A stretch of 64,000 bases of DNA. It comes from Whalleya microplaca (Eukaryota; Ascomycota; Sordariomycetes; Xylariales; Xylariaceae). The stretch spans positions 682,001 through 746,000 of the forward strand of contig MU385717.1 in NCBI GenBank assembly GCA_022497155.1, read 5' to 3'. The translations under genes and the position numbers were made by a program. This document shows positions 11,304-23,048 of the stretch, one piece after another. Numbering within the stretch: position 1 is the stretch's first letter; every line of letters starts with the position of its first letter. The notes under the pieces are model-generated. The model was not told where the DNA came from. It made no database searches and saw only the letters and a program-made list of their open reading frames with translations.

Positions 11304-13648
11304 TCAAAGCCCTTTCCAGGAGAGCTTTGCTACGTGGTCCGCTTTCTTCCTGCTTTGCTTCACAAAACCCATGGCTCGCATTTCGGCCAATGCGCGGTAG
11401 AACAATACAAGCGCAGTTCGCTCATCTAGCCCATCCTCGTTATCCTCGCCAACAATGGCGTGATATGCAGACCAAAGATCAGCACTGTTGATGAGAGAGC
11501 CCGTCTCAAGGTAAAGTTGATATAGGATGGAAATAGCTGGTAGCGATGGAAGAATCTGATCATCTGATGTCTTACAACATGAACAACCAAGGTAATCATG
11601 TGATCGCGACAATGCTCGTTCGATAGCCACTCTCGGCCGTGGGATGAACACGTCTCTGTATGGTGTTTTCGAGTCGAAGAGCCATAGCTCGTTGAGGGGT
11701 ACATCCTCCACCTTCTCACAGCGAAGAACACCCTGCAAGTGGTCGACAAGTTTATCTATCAGGTCTGTGTAGGCCTTATCTTCGCTAGTGAGAGCTGCTG
11801 TATCCTGACTAAGCTGTACTTTCTGAGCAACGACGGTGGTCCTCAATACTCTGCTCTGTCCGCTGTATTTGCTTCGGAGGATATTCCCTTTCTCCTCGAC
11901 ATCTGCTTGCAACTGTTTGATATCAGCTAAGACGCCTGAGAGAACTGTGGCTGTGTCCTTAGCCTCAACCACCCAGGGATCTAAGCCTAAGCTTTGGTCA
12001 CCGTTCTCAACTGTTTCTAGCACTTGGGTCAAGAATGTTATACAGTCAGTCGACTGCATCCGCCTTATCGAATCTCTCAAGTCGATATTCTGGTCGGCGA
12101 GATCAATTCCATTTGAAACGACGTCCAGATAGAGACCAGTGAAATCCACAGACAGAGTCTTTCCAGTTGTTAAAATCTTCACTGTGCGTAGAAGGTTGAG
12201 TAACCACCGACGGTGATCTTGAAGAGTATCTTTTACGTAAGTTGCAAGATACTGATCATCATCTAAGAGCAGTCTAGCCTGTTTTATGTCGCCTTGCTGG
12301 ACGACTGCTTCTACGTATCGACGGAAAGATGGCAGGAACCGTATTGCACCAAAGTGTTCCTCATCAAGTATTTCATTCTCGACGTCACCGGACAAAAGCA
12401 CCGTTAATGGGTTGGCATAGAAGTGACACATGTACGCGTACTAAATCCGTCAGCTCTGAAAAGAATGGTTCTGATAGATCTTGATGCTTACTTTTAGCGA
12501 ACTCACAAAGTCCGGAATGCTCGATACTTGATCCCGTTGACGCTCCAAAAGGCTATGCACTAGAGTAGAGCCTAGTCGTAATGAGGCACTGGAGTGTGCG
12601 ATGGCGGCCTTGAAAATCTTATTCACAATCGACGTCGATTGCTCAACATCGAATTGATCGCCGTAGAGACACTGGCAAGTTGACTTCAGCAGCCGTGCTT
12701 GGAATAGCTCTATCGAGGTGGCCACTCCGAAGAGGAGGGCGAACGGGATGCGATCAAGCCATGAACTGACTGTCGTGTTAGCGATAATATATGAGAGTAA
12801 GTGATTGATTGGTACACTTGCCTGAAAAGGGAAATCAAGTCGGACAACAGACCACTTTCAAAAGCCTCGCTGTCTTGAAAGGCGATAATGACATGGCGGC
12901 GGGGATTGGATTTCAGATGAGCATAGAGGGCCTCGAGGTCATAGTTTAGATATTTACGGCCCTAGGAGGTCAATTAGTTAAGAATATGCAGTTATTCTAT
13001 CACATCAACTTACATCTTTGCCCGTAGCTAGATCTAGGTCGTTCTCATCCTCACTTTCTCTTGCCGTTACATTATGTATAGTTTTCTTCAAAACGGCTTT
13101 GAGATTGGGAGCATCACCAGATCTCAGTCGCACGACCTTGGCATCAGCTCGAACATGTAGCGTGTCTGAGAGCTGTTCGAACAGGAGGTCCTGGGAGGCG
13201 ATGCTGGGGCCCGTAATGATGAAGGCAGAGGGGATCTTGCTGCCGGACGCATGATCTGGGGCTGCTTCTAGGAACTCGGTTACTTGATTTAGTGTTGACT
13301 GATTGGTCTCTCTAAGGATTTGCTGGATTCTCTTGTCGATCTGGGACCATGACTTCTCAAACAACTGCTGCCGAAGACGAACACAGCGCTCATTTTCAGA
13401 GCCATTGAAAAGTGGTTGGAATTCCAATGGTGTAGTAATTTCGTGAGTCTCAGACCTGTTCGGCTTCTTTGATATTTTTCTCCGTTTGGCTGGCCGACTC
13501 TTGCCATCAGTCTCATCTAACGGATCGAAGACATAGGCACTCTATTCACTATTCATTAGTACTGCTCGTCTGTATAGGTATATGTAGATAAAATCACCTG
13601 GTGCTGCTTTTCTTCATATATCTCATCGGCTAACTTATCATTGGCCAT
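11304..13648 (-). CDS. ORC3: origin recognition complex subunit 3
   Basis: Subunit of the six-protein complex that marks replication origins and loads the MCM helicase in the nucleus. Five exons on the minus strand: 13598-13648, 13014-13541, 12822-12961, 12492-12765 and 11304-12440, giving 709 residues, typical for Orc3. The early part is an AAA-like region with a degenerate nucleotide site (SAFIITGPSIASQD in place of a Walker A). The Orc3-typical segment reads SSWLDRIPFALLFGVATS, then FQARLL, and later YAYMCHFYANPLTVLL. The C-terminal third is the winged-helix part. Intron 3 uses a GC donor (GCAAGT) instead of GT; only this choice restores the conserved SSWLDRIP phrase. It is divergent from the PPR gene. 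Confidence 0.94.
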
Positions 13649-14048
13649 ATTCTAACATGGACACGTTACGTTGTTATTATGAGACCGTTTCGTTGAGACG
13701 CTGTGTAAGTAAGTAAATAAGAGAGGTACCTATTTCGCGTACCTTTTTGATGCAGGGTCCTGGCTGAGCCGTACTGTGTGTTGAGTACAGTATTGGGCTG
13801 CTCGAGTCTCACTGGCAGGGCTGGATTGGACCCTGTTAGCCACCTTATAATCCCTGTATAATTATGTACATACTGTGCGTACCCTGCTAACGGAACGCGC
13901 TAAAAACGCCGAGACCGCCTCTAATTCTTAGGTAGCCAGTGATATCACCTCTGTTCAAGTGGCTGTCTTGAAATTTTCGACATATTTCGGATTTAAACCA
14001 TGCGCAAGCGATGTTCACGACATACTACTAACCGATAGCCCTGTTGCT
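13649..14048. promoter_or_regulatory. divergent promoter region, ORC3 / PPR gene
   Basis: 400 bases between the start codons of ORC3 and the PPR-type gene, which must contain both promoters. The frame of the PPR gene is open for 30 codons upstream of its first ATG but starts at GTG. No specific site is recognised. Confidence 0.45.
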
Positions 14049-16460
14049 ATGCCTCCCAAAGCCTTTTTTCTTGAATATGGCAAGCGCGACTTCATATGTA
14101 GGGCCTGTCTATTGAATTTGCGAAAGCGAACGCCTCCGGCACCATGGCCTGTCCGATACTCTTCGCAAGCAGCACAAGCAGCGCAAGCGACACAAGCAAC
14201 ACGAGCACCACATGCGTCTATATCTTCTACTTCCAATGCGACTCCTCCGTCTACTGAGAGGGAGGTCGATGAGGCCGAACGTCGGAAAACCTTAGAAGCA
14301 TTAGGTCTTTTGCGTGAAAGCAAGGATGAAGTTCTGGTCAACTACTTCGAACAGGGGAAACGTGGCGATCTCCGCCGCTTGCAATCCGCGGATGAGTTTA
14401 GCAGGTCTATGATGGGCGGCGAGGCCGAGTCGCGTTTGAGAGATTTGGAGCAACAGCTAGAGAAGGCAACCCATTTCACCAAGATTGTTGAAGACATCTG
14501 GGGAAAGCAAGGGGCCGAAAAAATGCGAAGACGGTTCCTATCTGAAAAGGAACTGCCGACTACTCGGTCTGAGTTAGTTCTGCCGGTGGACGAATGGAAA
14601 GAAGGGGCTCATCGCGATCTTGTCGCCAAATTAAACAACATGATAAAGACGGCTGGCTTCAAAGTTCGTCGAGGAGTTCTCAACCACAGTAGGACGAGTG
14701 CGCTTTGGAAATATTATTCGTCCGCGCGTCCTGCTTTATCAGGGAGATGGGAGCTGGTTCCCCCAGACACATGGGACCTTCTCTGGCAGGTCCTTGCGGC
14801 TGATCATAAATACAATACCAATCGCATGTCTCACGTGCACATTCTTGCTAAGGACATGCAAGAAGCCGGGGTGGCCCTTCGCGACGATCAGCAACTACTC
14901 GCAATCGAGGCAACCTTTATCAGTGGTTTTAGGGAAGAGGCGATCAAGAAACACAGGAGACTGGTCACAACACTCGGGGACAAAGCAGAGACTTTTTCGG
15001 AATTTTGGCAGCTCGGTCTGCGAATGTACTGCCAGACAGGCGACATAGCTCGAGCCGAGCGAGTTGTCAACACCCTCTTCGAATCGCCCCACGAGAGCGA
15101 TCCTCGTTTTCTATTCCCATACATACGAATGTGCGCCGGGAACCCTACATCAGCCGAGAAAGGATACGAATCGTATCATCGACTGCGGTCCGCTCTAGGA
15201 GACTCGATCACGATCGATGATTATGACCAAATCATTTCTTATTTCCTGTCTTCAAACGAGACAGAATTTGCACTTTACATTTTCGTTGAGATGATGACGT
15301 CGAGGACCATTGACGCGCGTGGAACACGCAAGTTACCTCCTAGTGTTGCCAACACGTTCTTTTTAGGCAAATGGTTGAAGCGGCTGATAGGAGCTGGTGA
15401 CCTGAACGGCGCATACAATGTCTTGCTCCATATGAAGGAGAGGGGCGTTATGCCTCAGTCTATCCAGATCAACGGCCTGATCGGCGCATGGATCAGGTCG
15501 GGCGCTGCCGACAACGTACAGAAGGCTGAGGATGTCGCCTGGTCTATGATCAATGCGCGCTTCCAGTTTGTTCAGATAAGGGAGGATATGTCACAGCTCT
15601 ACAGCTTCATTAGGTTGCGACAATACGGCGAGGGGTGGCCAAGGGCAAACTTGGAGACCTTCTCGCTGCTTGCCGAGAATTATAAAGAACGTGGTCTACA
15701 CGGGAAGATGGAAGAGCTTTGGAGGGCATTCAGGAGAGCGAAAATTGCCCCAGATTCATTCATGCTGAACCAGCTACTATTCTCTTACCTTGGAGATGGA
15801 CAAGGTGAACATGTGGCATCTACTTCCAAGATGTTGACGAATGAGTTCAACGTTGAACCGGACCCTGCCACTTTCATGGCCCTTTGGCAGTCCTTGCCGG
15901 TCAACCGCCTCGTTCAGCTATCTCCAGACGAGCTTGTAAAAGAAATACCGAGGACACGATCATTGTTTGCCGAGATGGTCGGGTTTTCCGGCATCTTCGC
16001 TGCCGAAGGTGTACACGTCCACCTAGCTGGACGAATTCTGCACTCGTTCCGCAAACTTGAGGACAAGGCCGGACTGCTCGTGGCATATCGAGCATTACGA
16101 CAACTATTCAACTTTAAACCTCCAGAGATACTCACATTAGAACTCCTGGTGGGATCCGATAATCTAGAAAGGATGGCCAAGAGCAAAGCGGGCCACCGGT
16201 TGATGCACGTCGCACAGCACGTCGAGAATTATCTGAGCCGAAGGCAGCAGGAACTCATCGCGGCTGGACAGCTATCCCAAGACGACCAGTTGTCGCCTGA
16301 GATCAAGAGGGAAGAATTGAGCAGGTTTCTTGAGCTTCGTCTGCAGTCTGAGATCTCCAAGCTCGCGGAGGAGGGTCTGGAGCAGTCTCTTACACGAGCT
16401 GCATTGGAGATGGGGTTGCCCACTGGTAACGAGGCCCCAGATGATGAGGCAAACCGCTGA
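14049..16460 (+). CDS. mitochondrial pentatricopeptide-repeat-type protein
   Basis: Intronless gene for 803 residues. I chose the ATG giving MPPKAFFLEY; upstream in-frame codons start only at GTG. The first 40 residues are basic and contain a CRAC motif, followed by a Gln/Ala/Thr tract around residues 45-60, consistent with a mitochondrial presequence and linker. The middle holds degenerate helical repeats of about 35 residues with PPR character, for example DLNGAYNVLLHMKERGVMPQ followed by SIQINGLIGAW, and KMEELWRAFRRAKIAPDSFM. Proteins of this kind bind mitochondrial RNA in maturation, stability or translation. It resembles widely conserved Pezizomycotina PPR proteins, but I cannot say which target it serves or name an ortholog. 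The C terminus is a charged helix rich in Glu and Ser. Confidence 0.8.
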   Translation: MPPKAFFLEYGKRDFICRACLLNLRKRTPPAPWPVRYSSQAAQAAQATQATRAPHASISSTSNATPPSTEREVDEAERRKTLEALGLLRESKDEVLVNYFEQGKRGDLRRLQSADEFSRSMMGGEAESRLRDLEQQLEKATHFTKIVEDIWGKQGAEKMRRRFLSEKELPTTRSELVLPVDEWKEGAHRDLVAKLNNMIKTAGFKVRRGVLNHSRTSALWKYYSSARPALSGRWELVPPDTWDLLWQVLAADHKYNTNRMSHVHILAKDMQEAGVALRDDQQLLAIEATFISGFREEAIKKHRRLVTTLGDKAETFSEFWQLGLRMYCQTGDIARAERVVNTLFESPHESDPRFLFPYIRMCAGNPTSAEKGYESYHRLRSALGDSITIDDYDQIISYFLSSNETEFALYIFVEMMTSRTIDARGTRKLPPSVANTFFLGKWLKRLIGAGDLNGAYNVLLHMKERGVMPQSIQINGLIGAWIRSGAADNVQKAEDVAWSMINARFQFVQIREDMSQLYSFIRLRQYGEGWPRANLETFSLLAENYKERGLHGKMEELWRAFRRAKIAPDSFMLNQLLFSYLGDGQGEHVASTSKMLTNEFNVEPDPATFMALWQSLPVNRLVQLSPDELVKEIPRTRSLFAEMVGFSGIFAAEGVHVHLAGRILHSFRKLEDKAGLLVAYRALRQLFNFKPPEILTLELLVGSDNLERMAKSKAGHRLMHVAQHVENYLSRRQQELIAAGQLSQDDQLSPEIKREELSRFLELRLQSEISKLAEEGLEQSLTRAALEMGLPTGNEAPDDEANR

Positions 16461-17063
16461 AATGTATTATGATAACGAAGATTATATACATACAAGTGTC
16501 TCCAAAGGCAGAGGAGTTTGGAGCATTGGATGATCATTAGAGATGTATATCTGATAGGATTTACGTACGCATTGTAGCTTAGGGATGCCATCTCCAATCG
16601 AGACCTTCGCCTTCTGAAATATTTTTATCTCTGAAATCCAGCCAGATCTTGGTTTCAGCAGTAATCTTCCAATATTATAAGCTATGTCATGATATGAGCC
16701 CCTTTTCTTGTAGATACATGTACACCAATTAAAGATTGTAGACACATCAATACTGCGTATACATGTAGTAGTAAGTACTTCGTACCTCTGTGATTGAGTT
16801 CTTTTGATCTGATGCTAAACCCGAATTGGATAGCGGTGAGCAGGGGCCACAAAAAGCCCTAGCGGGGAGGAAAAGCTCACACAGATTTTGGCTTTGGGGG
16901 GATCGAAAAGAAAAAAAAATTAGCCGAAATTTTGCAGCGAGTGGCCCAAACCACAGCTCCCTACCTCAATCCACTTGCGAACTTGCGTTTTTCAGCATCA
17001 CCAAAACCCCATCCCACACCACAACACCGGCTTTAAATATCCTAACTTCAGAAATAAGAAGAT
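16461..17063. other. intergenic region between PPR gene and P0
   Basis: 603 bases in tandem orientation: the 3' end of the PPR gene, then the promoter of the ribosomal P0 gene. The right third is rich in A and C with CCAAACC/CACACC words, as in many fungal ribosomal protein promoters. There is an A-run near 16910. No gene is seen. Confidence 0.5.
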
Positions 17064-18245
17064 ATGGGAGCCAACAAGCAAAAGAAGGCGGAATACGTAG
17101 GGTCCCCCCGATTTTAATCTCCAAACATCTTCAAAAAAGATAGCGATTGCTGACCGTGGCATCTCCTGCTGCGAATAGTTCCCCAAGCTGAAGGGCTTGC
17201 TCGAGGATTACAAGTCCATTTTCCTGGTCAGCGTCGACAATGTCAGCTCTCAGCAGATGCACGAGATCCGACAGTCCCTCCGTGGGGTTGCCGTCGTGCT
17301 GATGGGAAAGAACACCATGGTGAGTGCATTACTATGTCTAGACATGCAATAGACAACCGACCTGAAGGCATTATTATCTGGGCTGACCTCGTTCCCTTCG
17401 TTTAATTTCTAGGTCCGCCGAGCCCTGAAGACCTTCATCCCCGATGCGCCCGAGTACGAGCGTCTCCTTCCCCACGTCAAGGGAAACATTGGTTTCGTCT
17501 TCACCAACGGCGATCTGAAGGACATCCGTGACCGCATCCTTGCCAACAAGGTCGCTGCCCCTGCTCGTGCTGGTGCCGTGGCCCCGGCCGACGTGTATGT
17601 GCCCGCTGGCAACACTGGTATGGAGCCCGGAAAGACCTCTTTCTTCCAGGCTCTCGGTGTCCCCACCAAGATTGCCCGTGGTACCATTGAAATCACCACC
17701 GATCTGAAGCTCGTCGAGTCCGGTAGCCGTGTCGGTCCCTCCGAGGCTACCCTGCTCAACATGCTGAACATCTCCCCCTTCACCTACGGTCTGGGTGTGG
17801 TGCAAGTCTACGACGAGGGCAACACCTTCCCTCCCGACGTCCTCGACATCGGTGAGGAGCAGCTGCTCAAGTCTTTCTCGAGCGCCATCACCACCATCGC
17901 CGCCCTCTCCCTGGCCCTGAACTTCCCTACCCTGCCGTCCGTCCTGCACTCCCTGGTGAACAGCTACAAGAAGGTCTTGGCTGTTGCCATCGAGACCGAA
18001 TACAGCTGGCCTGAGATCGAGGAGTTGAAGGACCGCATCGCCAACCCTGACGCCTACGCTTCTGCTGCCCCGGCTGCGGCTGCGGCAACTGAGTCTAAGG
18101 CGGAGGCTGCCGCGGAGGAGAAGAAGGATGAGTCGGAAGAGGAATCTGGTGACGAGGGCTTCGGTGGTCTCTTGTATGTGATCCCTATCCTCAGAACCGA
18201 AAATCTATCGAAATTGCTAACCATGTTTTTCTCTGCAGTGACTAA
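17064..18245 (+). CDS. RPP0: 60S acidic ribosomal protein P0 (uL10)
   Basis: Base of the ribosomal stalk, which binds 25S rRNA and anchors P1/P2 dimers to recruit translation GTPases. Exons 17064-17096, 17179-17319, 17413-18173 and 18239-18245, giving 313 residues, the usual P0 length. The start [19 protein letters not shown], the core phrase [14 protein letters not shown] and the Ala/Glu-rich hinge are all present. The tail must be completed by splicing: exon 3 ends in GFGGLF less one base, and the final coding exon of 7 bases supplies that base plus Asp and the stop, giving the invariant GFGGLFD end. Without this splice the frame runs on for about 68 unrelated residues to 18378. Identity is very secure. 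Confidence 0.96.
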
Positions 18246-18665
18246 GTTTTATGGCATGATCACGGTGTTGTCGGGTTGGCATCAAACAGGGCTTCGGTTG
18301 GGTTTACCAGATCTAGACGTACGACGGTCAAGGGTACATAGGTCTTTTATCACCGGCCAATGGAGGCTTGTTGCATGACAGAAGCATTGAAATATCAGTG
18401 ATTGTGAAATGTCGGTTGAAATGCGCCAAGTAGAGCGTAATCAGCTGCATATGCAAAAGGTCAGTCAATTTCTTCTCAATTTCAACATCTGCTAGTGTTC
18501 TATGATTATACCCGATATCAAGAGCTTTTTAACCCTGATCATCCTTGATGACACAATCATCACCACCCTATGAGACACACTTTATTACCACCTATCCGTA
18601 ACATACAATATGTGGACATCTGGCGCTAACTCACTTCGAGAGATTTAGGTGATATACCTGTGCTC
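18246..18665. other. convergent intergenic region P0/MSH1
   Basis: 420 bases between two 3' ends. It should contain the 3' untranslated regions and polyadenylation signals of P0 and MSH1. Nothing else is seen. Confidence 0.55.
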
Positions 18666-21600
18666 TCATCCTATAACGCCAACCCTTTGCTGCTGCTGCT
18701 TCGTATGAGCGTCATTGTCTAGACCCCTATCTTGGTAGTCAATGTTCGCCGTAATGCCCTGCCGTGCCAGGATCTCCTTTGCCACTGTAATAACCGACTC
18801 GGGTAGGTTTGCCAGGCGGGCCACCTTAAGCGCGTGGCTCTGCCGATTCACCCCCTTCCGTAGCTTGTGCACGTAGACGAACCCCCCGTTCGCATCCTCC
18901 TCCACGTCCGTACAGTACATCTCAACGGCGCCCCCATCCGTGACATGCATGCCCTTCTCTATCACTAGGTCTGCGAGGCTATGGAAGTGCGTGGCGAAGA
19001 GCGCGCGGCATTTATTCACCGTGACGAGGTGGTGCAGGGCGGCGAACGCGACGGCGGCGCCGTCCTCGGGCGTGGTCCCGCGACCGATCTCGTCCATGAT
19101 GACGAAGGAGCGGGCCGTGGCGCCGCGCAGGATCTGCGCCGTCTCCAGCATCTCCACCATGAACGTGCTCTGGTCGCGGTACAGGTTGTCGGCGGAGCCG
19201 ACGCGCGAGAAGATGGCGTCGACGATGCCCAGCTCCGCGTGGTCCGCGGGGACGTAGCACCCCGCCTGCGCCAGGATCGTGATCAGCGCGTTCTGCCGCA
19301 GGTACGTGCTCTTGCCCGCCATGTTCGGCCCCGTGATCAGCCACAGTCGACCGTGGCCGTGGGTTTGCGCGTCGGGGGATGTGGTGGGTGGAGCGGGCGC
19401 GCCGACCAGGCAGTCGTTCTTCGTGAACGAGCGGCCCTGCTCGCGCAGCCCGCCCTCGACCGTCGGGTGCCGGCCGCCGAGGACGACGTGGGCGGCGCTG
19501 TTGGGGCCGGCGCGGACGGCGGGGCGCGTGAGCGACTGCTCGGACGCCAGGCGCGCGAAGGCGGCGGCCACGTCCAGCTCGTCGAGCACGGCGGCGTTGC
19601 GGCGCAGCTTGACGAGGTTGGCGACGACGCGCGCGCGCAGCTCGGCGAACAGCCGGGTCTCCTCCGTCGAGATCCCGAAGCGCGCCTGGTGGATGCGCTG
19701 GCCCAGGCGCGTCCAGCCGGGCGCGTGGAAGGCGCGCGTGCTGCGGCTCGCCTGCACCGCGCCGACTTCGGTCACCGCCGCGGCGCGCGCGTCCTTGCCC
19801 TTCACGTGGCAGATGTGGCCCAGGTTCGGCGTCCAGCGGAGCGTCAGGCTCGGCGCGTCGAATTGCGTGCGTAGTTCCTCGCCTAGGGTGAGTTTCTCTT
19901 GTTGGAGGGTGGAGAGCTCTGCGTGCAGATCGCGGAGGCCCGGGCTCGCCTCGGGTTTCATCACGAAGGCTACGTTGTCGTCTGCGTAATGGTCCCGCAG
20001 GGACGTCGCCTTCTTCCTCTTCTTGTTGGTGGCGGCGGCAGCGCCCTTTGGTAGGGCGGCGGCGTCGATTGGCAGGCCCTCGGAGGCTACGACGTCTTCG
20101 GCTATGGCTAGCAGTTCACTGGCTTCGCTGTCTTCATGTTGGTGTTGCTGGTCTAGGCCTTCCTCGTCGATTGAGGTCCTGATGCGGTTGGCTAGTTGAG
20201 AGGGCCCTTTGAGTTTAATGCGCTCGAGGAGGGACGTAAAGCAGGTCGCTTGTGCATCTGGGACATGTTGCTGGTTGCTTGAGTCAGGTGAGACGGGGGG
20301 TTCTGAGGAGTTGGGTTGTGGGTTGGATGTATTTTCTGCTGCTGTATGAGCCGAGAGGGTAGTGACGATGTCTTGGGTAGCCTGAATAGTATTTGCTAGG
20401 GCGATGAGGTCATCTGGATCTCCACGCCCGAATGCGAACTTTTGTACTAGACGTTGAGAATCATGACTCCTCCTAAGGAGCTGAATGATCTCGTCGCGAA
20501 GGTCTTCGTGCCGCAGGAAATACTCCACCAAATCTTGTCGTGACTGTATCGTTTCCAAGCAGGTAGAAGGTGCGCTGAGCCAGGCGTTCAGCAGCCGAGC
20601 ACCGCCTTTGGTAACTGTTCTCCGGATAGCGTGTAGTAGACTACCCCGAAAAGAGCTGTCCTTGATTGTCTCCTTGATCTCTAGAGATCGCATGGTATTC
20701 TTATCGATGGACATGACCGACATGTTCTCGTGGCGCATCGGCGGCTGCAGCTTCATGCTCAACCCCTGAAGTCGATCCCTGACATACTGGAGCAGTAAGC
20801 TGCCAGCTTCAACCTCGTCCGATGTGAAACTAGCCGCGATCTTTGTCGGAATCTTCGATTCGAGCATCGGGCCCCATTCTGATAGGGGAAGGTGCTCTCC
20901 CTGAGGCGCAAATGTAATCAAGTGCTTGTCTTCTGCCAGGACAGAGAATATTTGATGGTCTCTTTGTGACTCGAGGACCTCGTTCACAACGATCTCTCTT
21001 GGGCCAACGCGAGATAGAGTAGAAGCTAGGGACGCTACTGTCGTCGACTGTGTGTAGAACTGCCCAGTAGAGATATCTAACCAAGCTAAACCGATTGAGG
21101 AAGCATTGGTGAGAGGTTCCCTTGGCGGCTCGCCCGTATCCGCCTCAGGCTCGATCGAACTAGGCTCAGATTCTGGGCATTGATTGACGTGGATCGCCAT
21201 TACATAATTGTTGGCATACGGGTCAATAAAGTTCTCGTCTATGAGCGTGCCCGGCGTGATGATGCGGGTGACTCTCCGATCGTGCATGAGACCCCCTGAT
21301 TTGACCTTGTCACCTGGGTCATTAGGGAATTCTTCCGCTATGGCAACGTAGCAGTTGAAGTCTAGGACCAAGGTTTTCAAGAATCTATCCAGCTGGAAAA
21401 AAGGGAAGCCAGCCTACGGAAAAAAACACATATCAGAGCTCTGTCACATAGATATTATGAAAGACATAGATGGGTCGGAACTACCATTGGCACCGGACCG
21501 GCGTTCGTTTTCTTCTGTGCCACCTTCAGGTTCAGGAGCGGCCCGTACTCCTCGGCCTGACTAAAGTAGAGCTCGTAGAAGCCGCCCACCCGCGTGAGCA

Positions 21601-21949
21601 GCACGCAATTCTCGAACTTCTGCATGTTCCTATGCGCCTGCAGCACGACGGTGGGATAGGCTGGTCCCTCATCCTCCTCGGGCTCCGGGAGGGGAGCAGG
21701 ATCCAATGCGAGGGGACCCTGGGGCAGATCCGCCAGTCTCAAAGACGACTTCGTCTTCTTCCCTCGTACCTGGATCCTCGAGACTGGAGTGGCGCTCAGA
21801 GGTGACACAGCAGCATGCGACGCACTACCCGGGCACATCAACCGTCGCTCTGACGAGAGCGGACGACTGGCCCCCAGCCCAGCCACATGATGACACCGAC
21901 TACGACCAACAAGTAGAGAAGTCAGACGACGGCACGGTGGACCCCTCAT
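18666..21949 (-). CDS. MSH1: mitochondrial DNA mismatch repair protein MutS homolog 1
   Basis: MutS-family ATPase that maintains mitochondrial DNA. Two exons on the minus strand, 21485-21949 and 18666-21413, joined in phase 0, giving 1070 residues. The N terminus is rich in Arg and Ser with few acids, as expected for mitochondrial import, followed by the MSH1-typical RGKKTKSSLRLADLPQG. The mismatch-binding domain is visible (ENCVLLTRVGGFYELYF). The C-terminal ATPase has an intact Walker A (TGPNMAGKST, about residue 845), a Walker B region (FVIMDEIGRGTT) and the ATHFHSL motif. An acidic, Pro/Ser-rich insert interrupts the middle. The ATPase part (about 18770-19880) has extreme G/C third positions, unlike the rest of the gene. 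The protein ends in a short Gln run. There is no C-terminal nuclease domain such as the GIY-YIG of plant MSH1. Confidence 0.95.
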
Positions 21950-22784
21950 ATAGTCGGATCACCGGGATAATGGGGGGTCCGTTGAGTTAGGAAGTATAAA
22001 TCGAGATGGGCGTCGTTATGCTTTGGGTGACAACCTTAGAGAAAGAGTAAAAAAAGATTTCTAACCACAAAATTGCAATGCATGGGTTTTGAGTGCGAAA
22101 CACTGTGAATGGTTAACAAGCCTGGCATTTCTGGGGTGGGTGTTGGTGAACTGCACAGTCTGAGTACATACAGTACAGTTTAGATGCATATATTCCGTAT
22201 ATATATTTATGTGGGTCGCCCAGCGTGTGCTGCCAGTTGTGGTCAGCAATCCAGCGATCCTAACGCCAAAGCATCTTCACCGCATGACGATTTGGAATCT
22301 TTTGACTACCCCTTTTGGCCTTTTTGGCAACCACGACACGTTTCGAGCCAGTAAGGGATACATTAGAGGCCTGTGTGCGCCACCGGACTCACTAGATGCC
22401 CAACACTGATTCTGATATTCCATCCCAGAGTTACACACAAGCTAATTTCCATGCATCTAATATACTGGAAACACTCTGGGCTACCTATTGAATCATTCTT
22501 ACTTGCAACAACTTACTTAAGACTTTCCTCTGTCGCTTAGCCGAGATCCGGACTCTGACAGTTGTGTGAGAGTTGATCTGTGTGCATGTTGTGTAGGTAG
22601 TCTAGAGTATCTAGTTGTCATACTTTGAGGAAGGATAGGAATAAAGGATGTCTTGTTCAAGACCAAGTCTGTCCCTGATTAACAATGAACTGTCATACAC
22701 TTCCATATTCATAACAGCCTTCTCTGTTCTATCCCCGTGTAGATACCCTCTTTGTATAGTTTTGCCTATGATCTAGCCATCCCC
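21950..22784. other. intergenic region upstream of MSH1
   Basis: 835 bases upstream of MSH1 and of the tentative small plus-strand ORF. It should hold the MSH1 promoter. The sequence is AT-rich in its right two thirds. No gene can be supported. Confidence 0.5.
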
Positions 22785-23048
22785 ATGGATCGGCCCGCTT
22801 CAACCGAACCGTCCCAAACGACACCGACCACAACAACATCTCATCACTCATCATATCCTAGCCCGGCCCGATCCGAGGGACTTCCAGCTGCGCCTGAGAG
22901 TGCAGAGAGGCCAGGGGGAGTTCCGGTGGAGGTGCTGGAGACTAGGTATAAAGCTCTTATATTCAACTTGGCAACCTACTGGAGCCAGAAGCAAGACCGA
23001 CAGCAGCAACAACAAGTCCCTCCGCCAAGGACACCCCCTGAGACTTGA
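22785..23048 (+). CDS. tentative small protein, 87 residues
   Basis: An ATG-initiated frame I do not recognise. The first half is low complexity, rich in Ser, Thr, Pro and Glu. It is followed by an amphipathic stretch (VEVLETRYKALIFNLATYW) and then a short Gln run and Pro-rich end. The amphipathic segment looks more like protein than chance, and codon use is mildly G/C-biased at third positions. There is no neighbour context that suggests a role, and no clear splice sites extend it. It could be a real lineage-specific small gene or a chance frame. Confidence 0.38.
   Translation: MDRPASTEPSQTTPTTTTSHHSSYPSPARSEGLPAAPESAERPGGVPVEVLETRYKALIFNLATYWSQKQDRQQQQQVPPPRTPPET

Noticed and set aside
18981..19989. 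Two long plus-strand frames (297 and 236 codons) opposite MSH1
   Set aside because: They are antisense shadows caused by extreme G/C third positions in MSH1; the translations are low-complexity Arg/Ala/Val with no domains.
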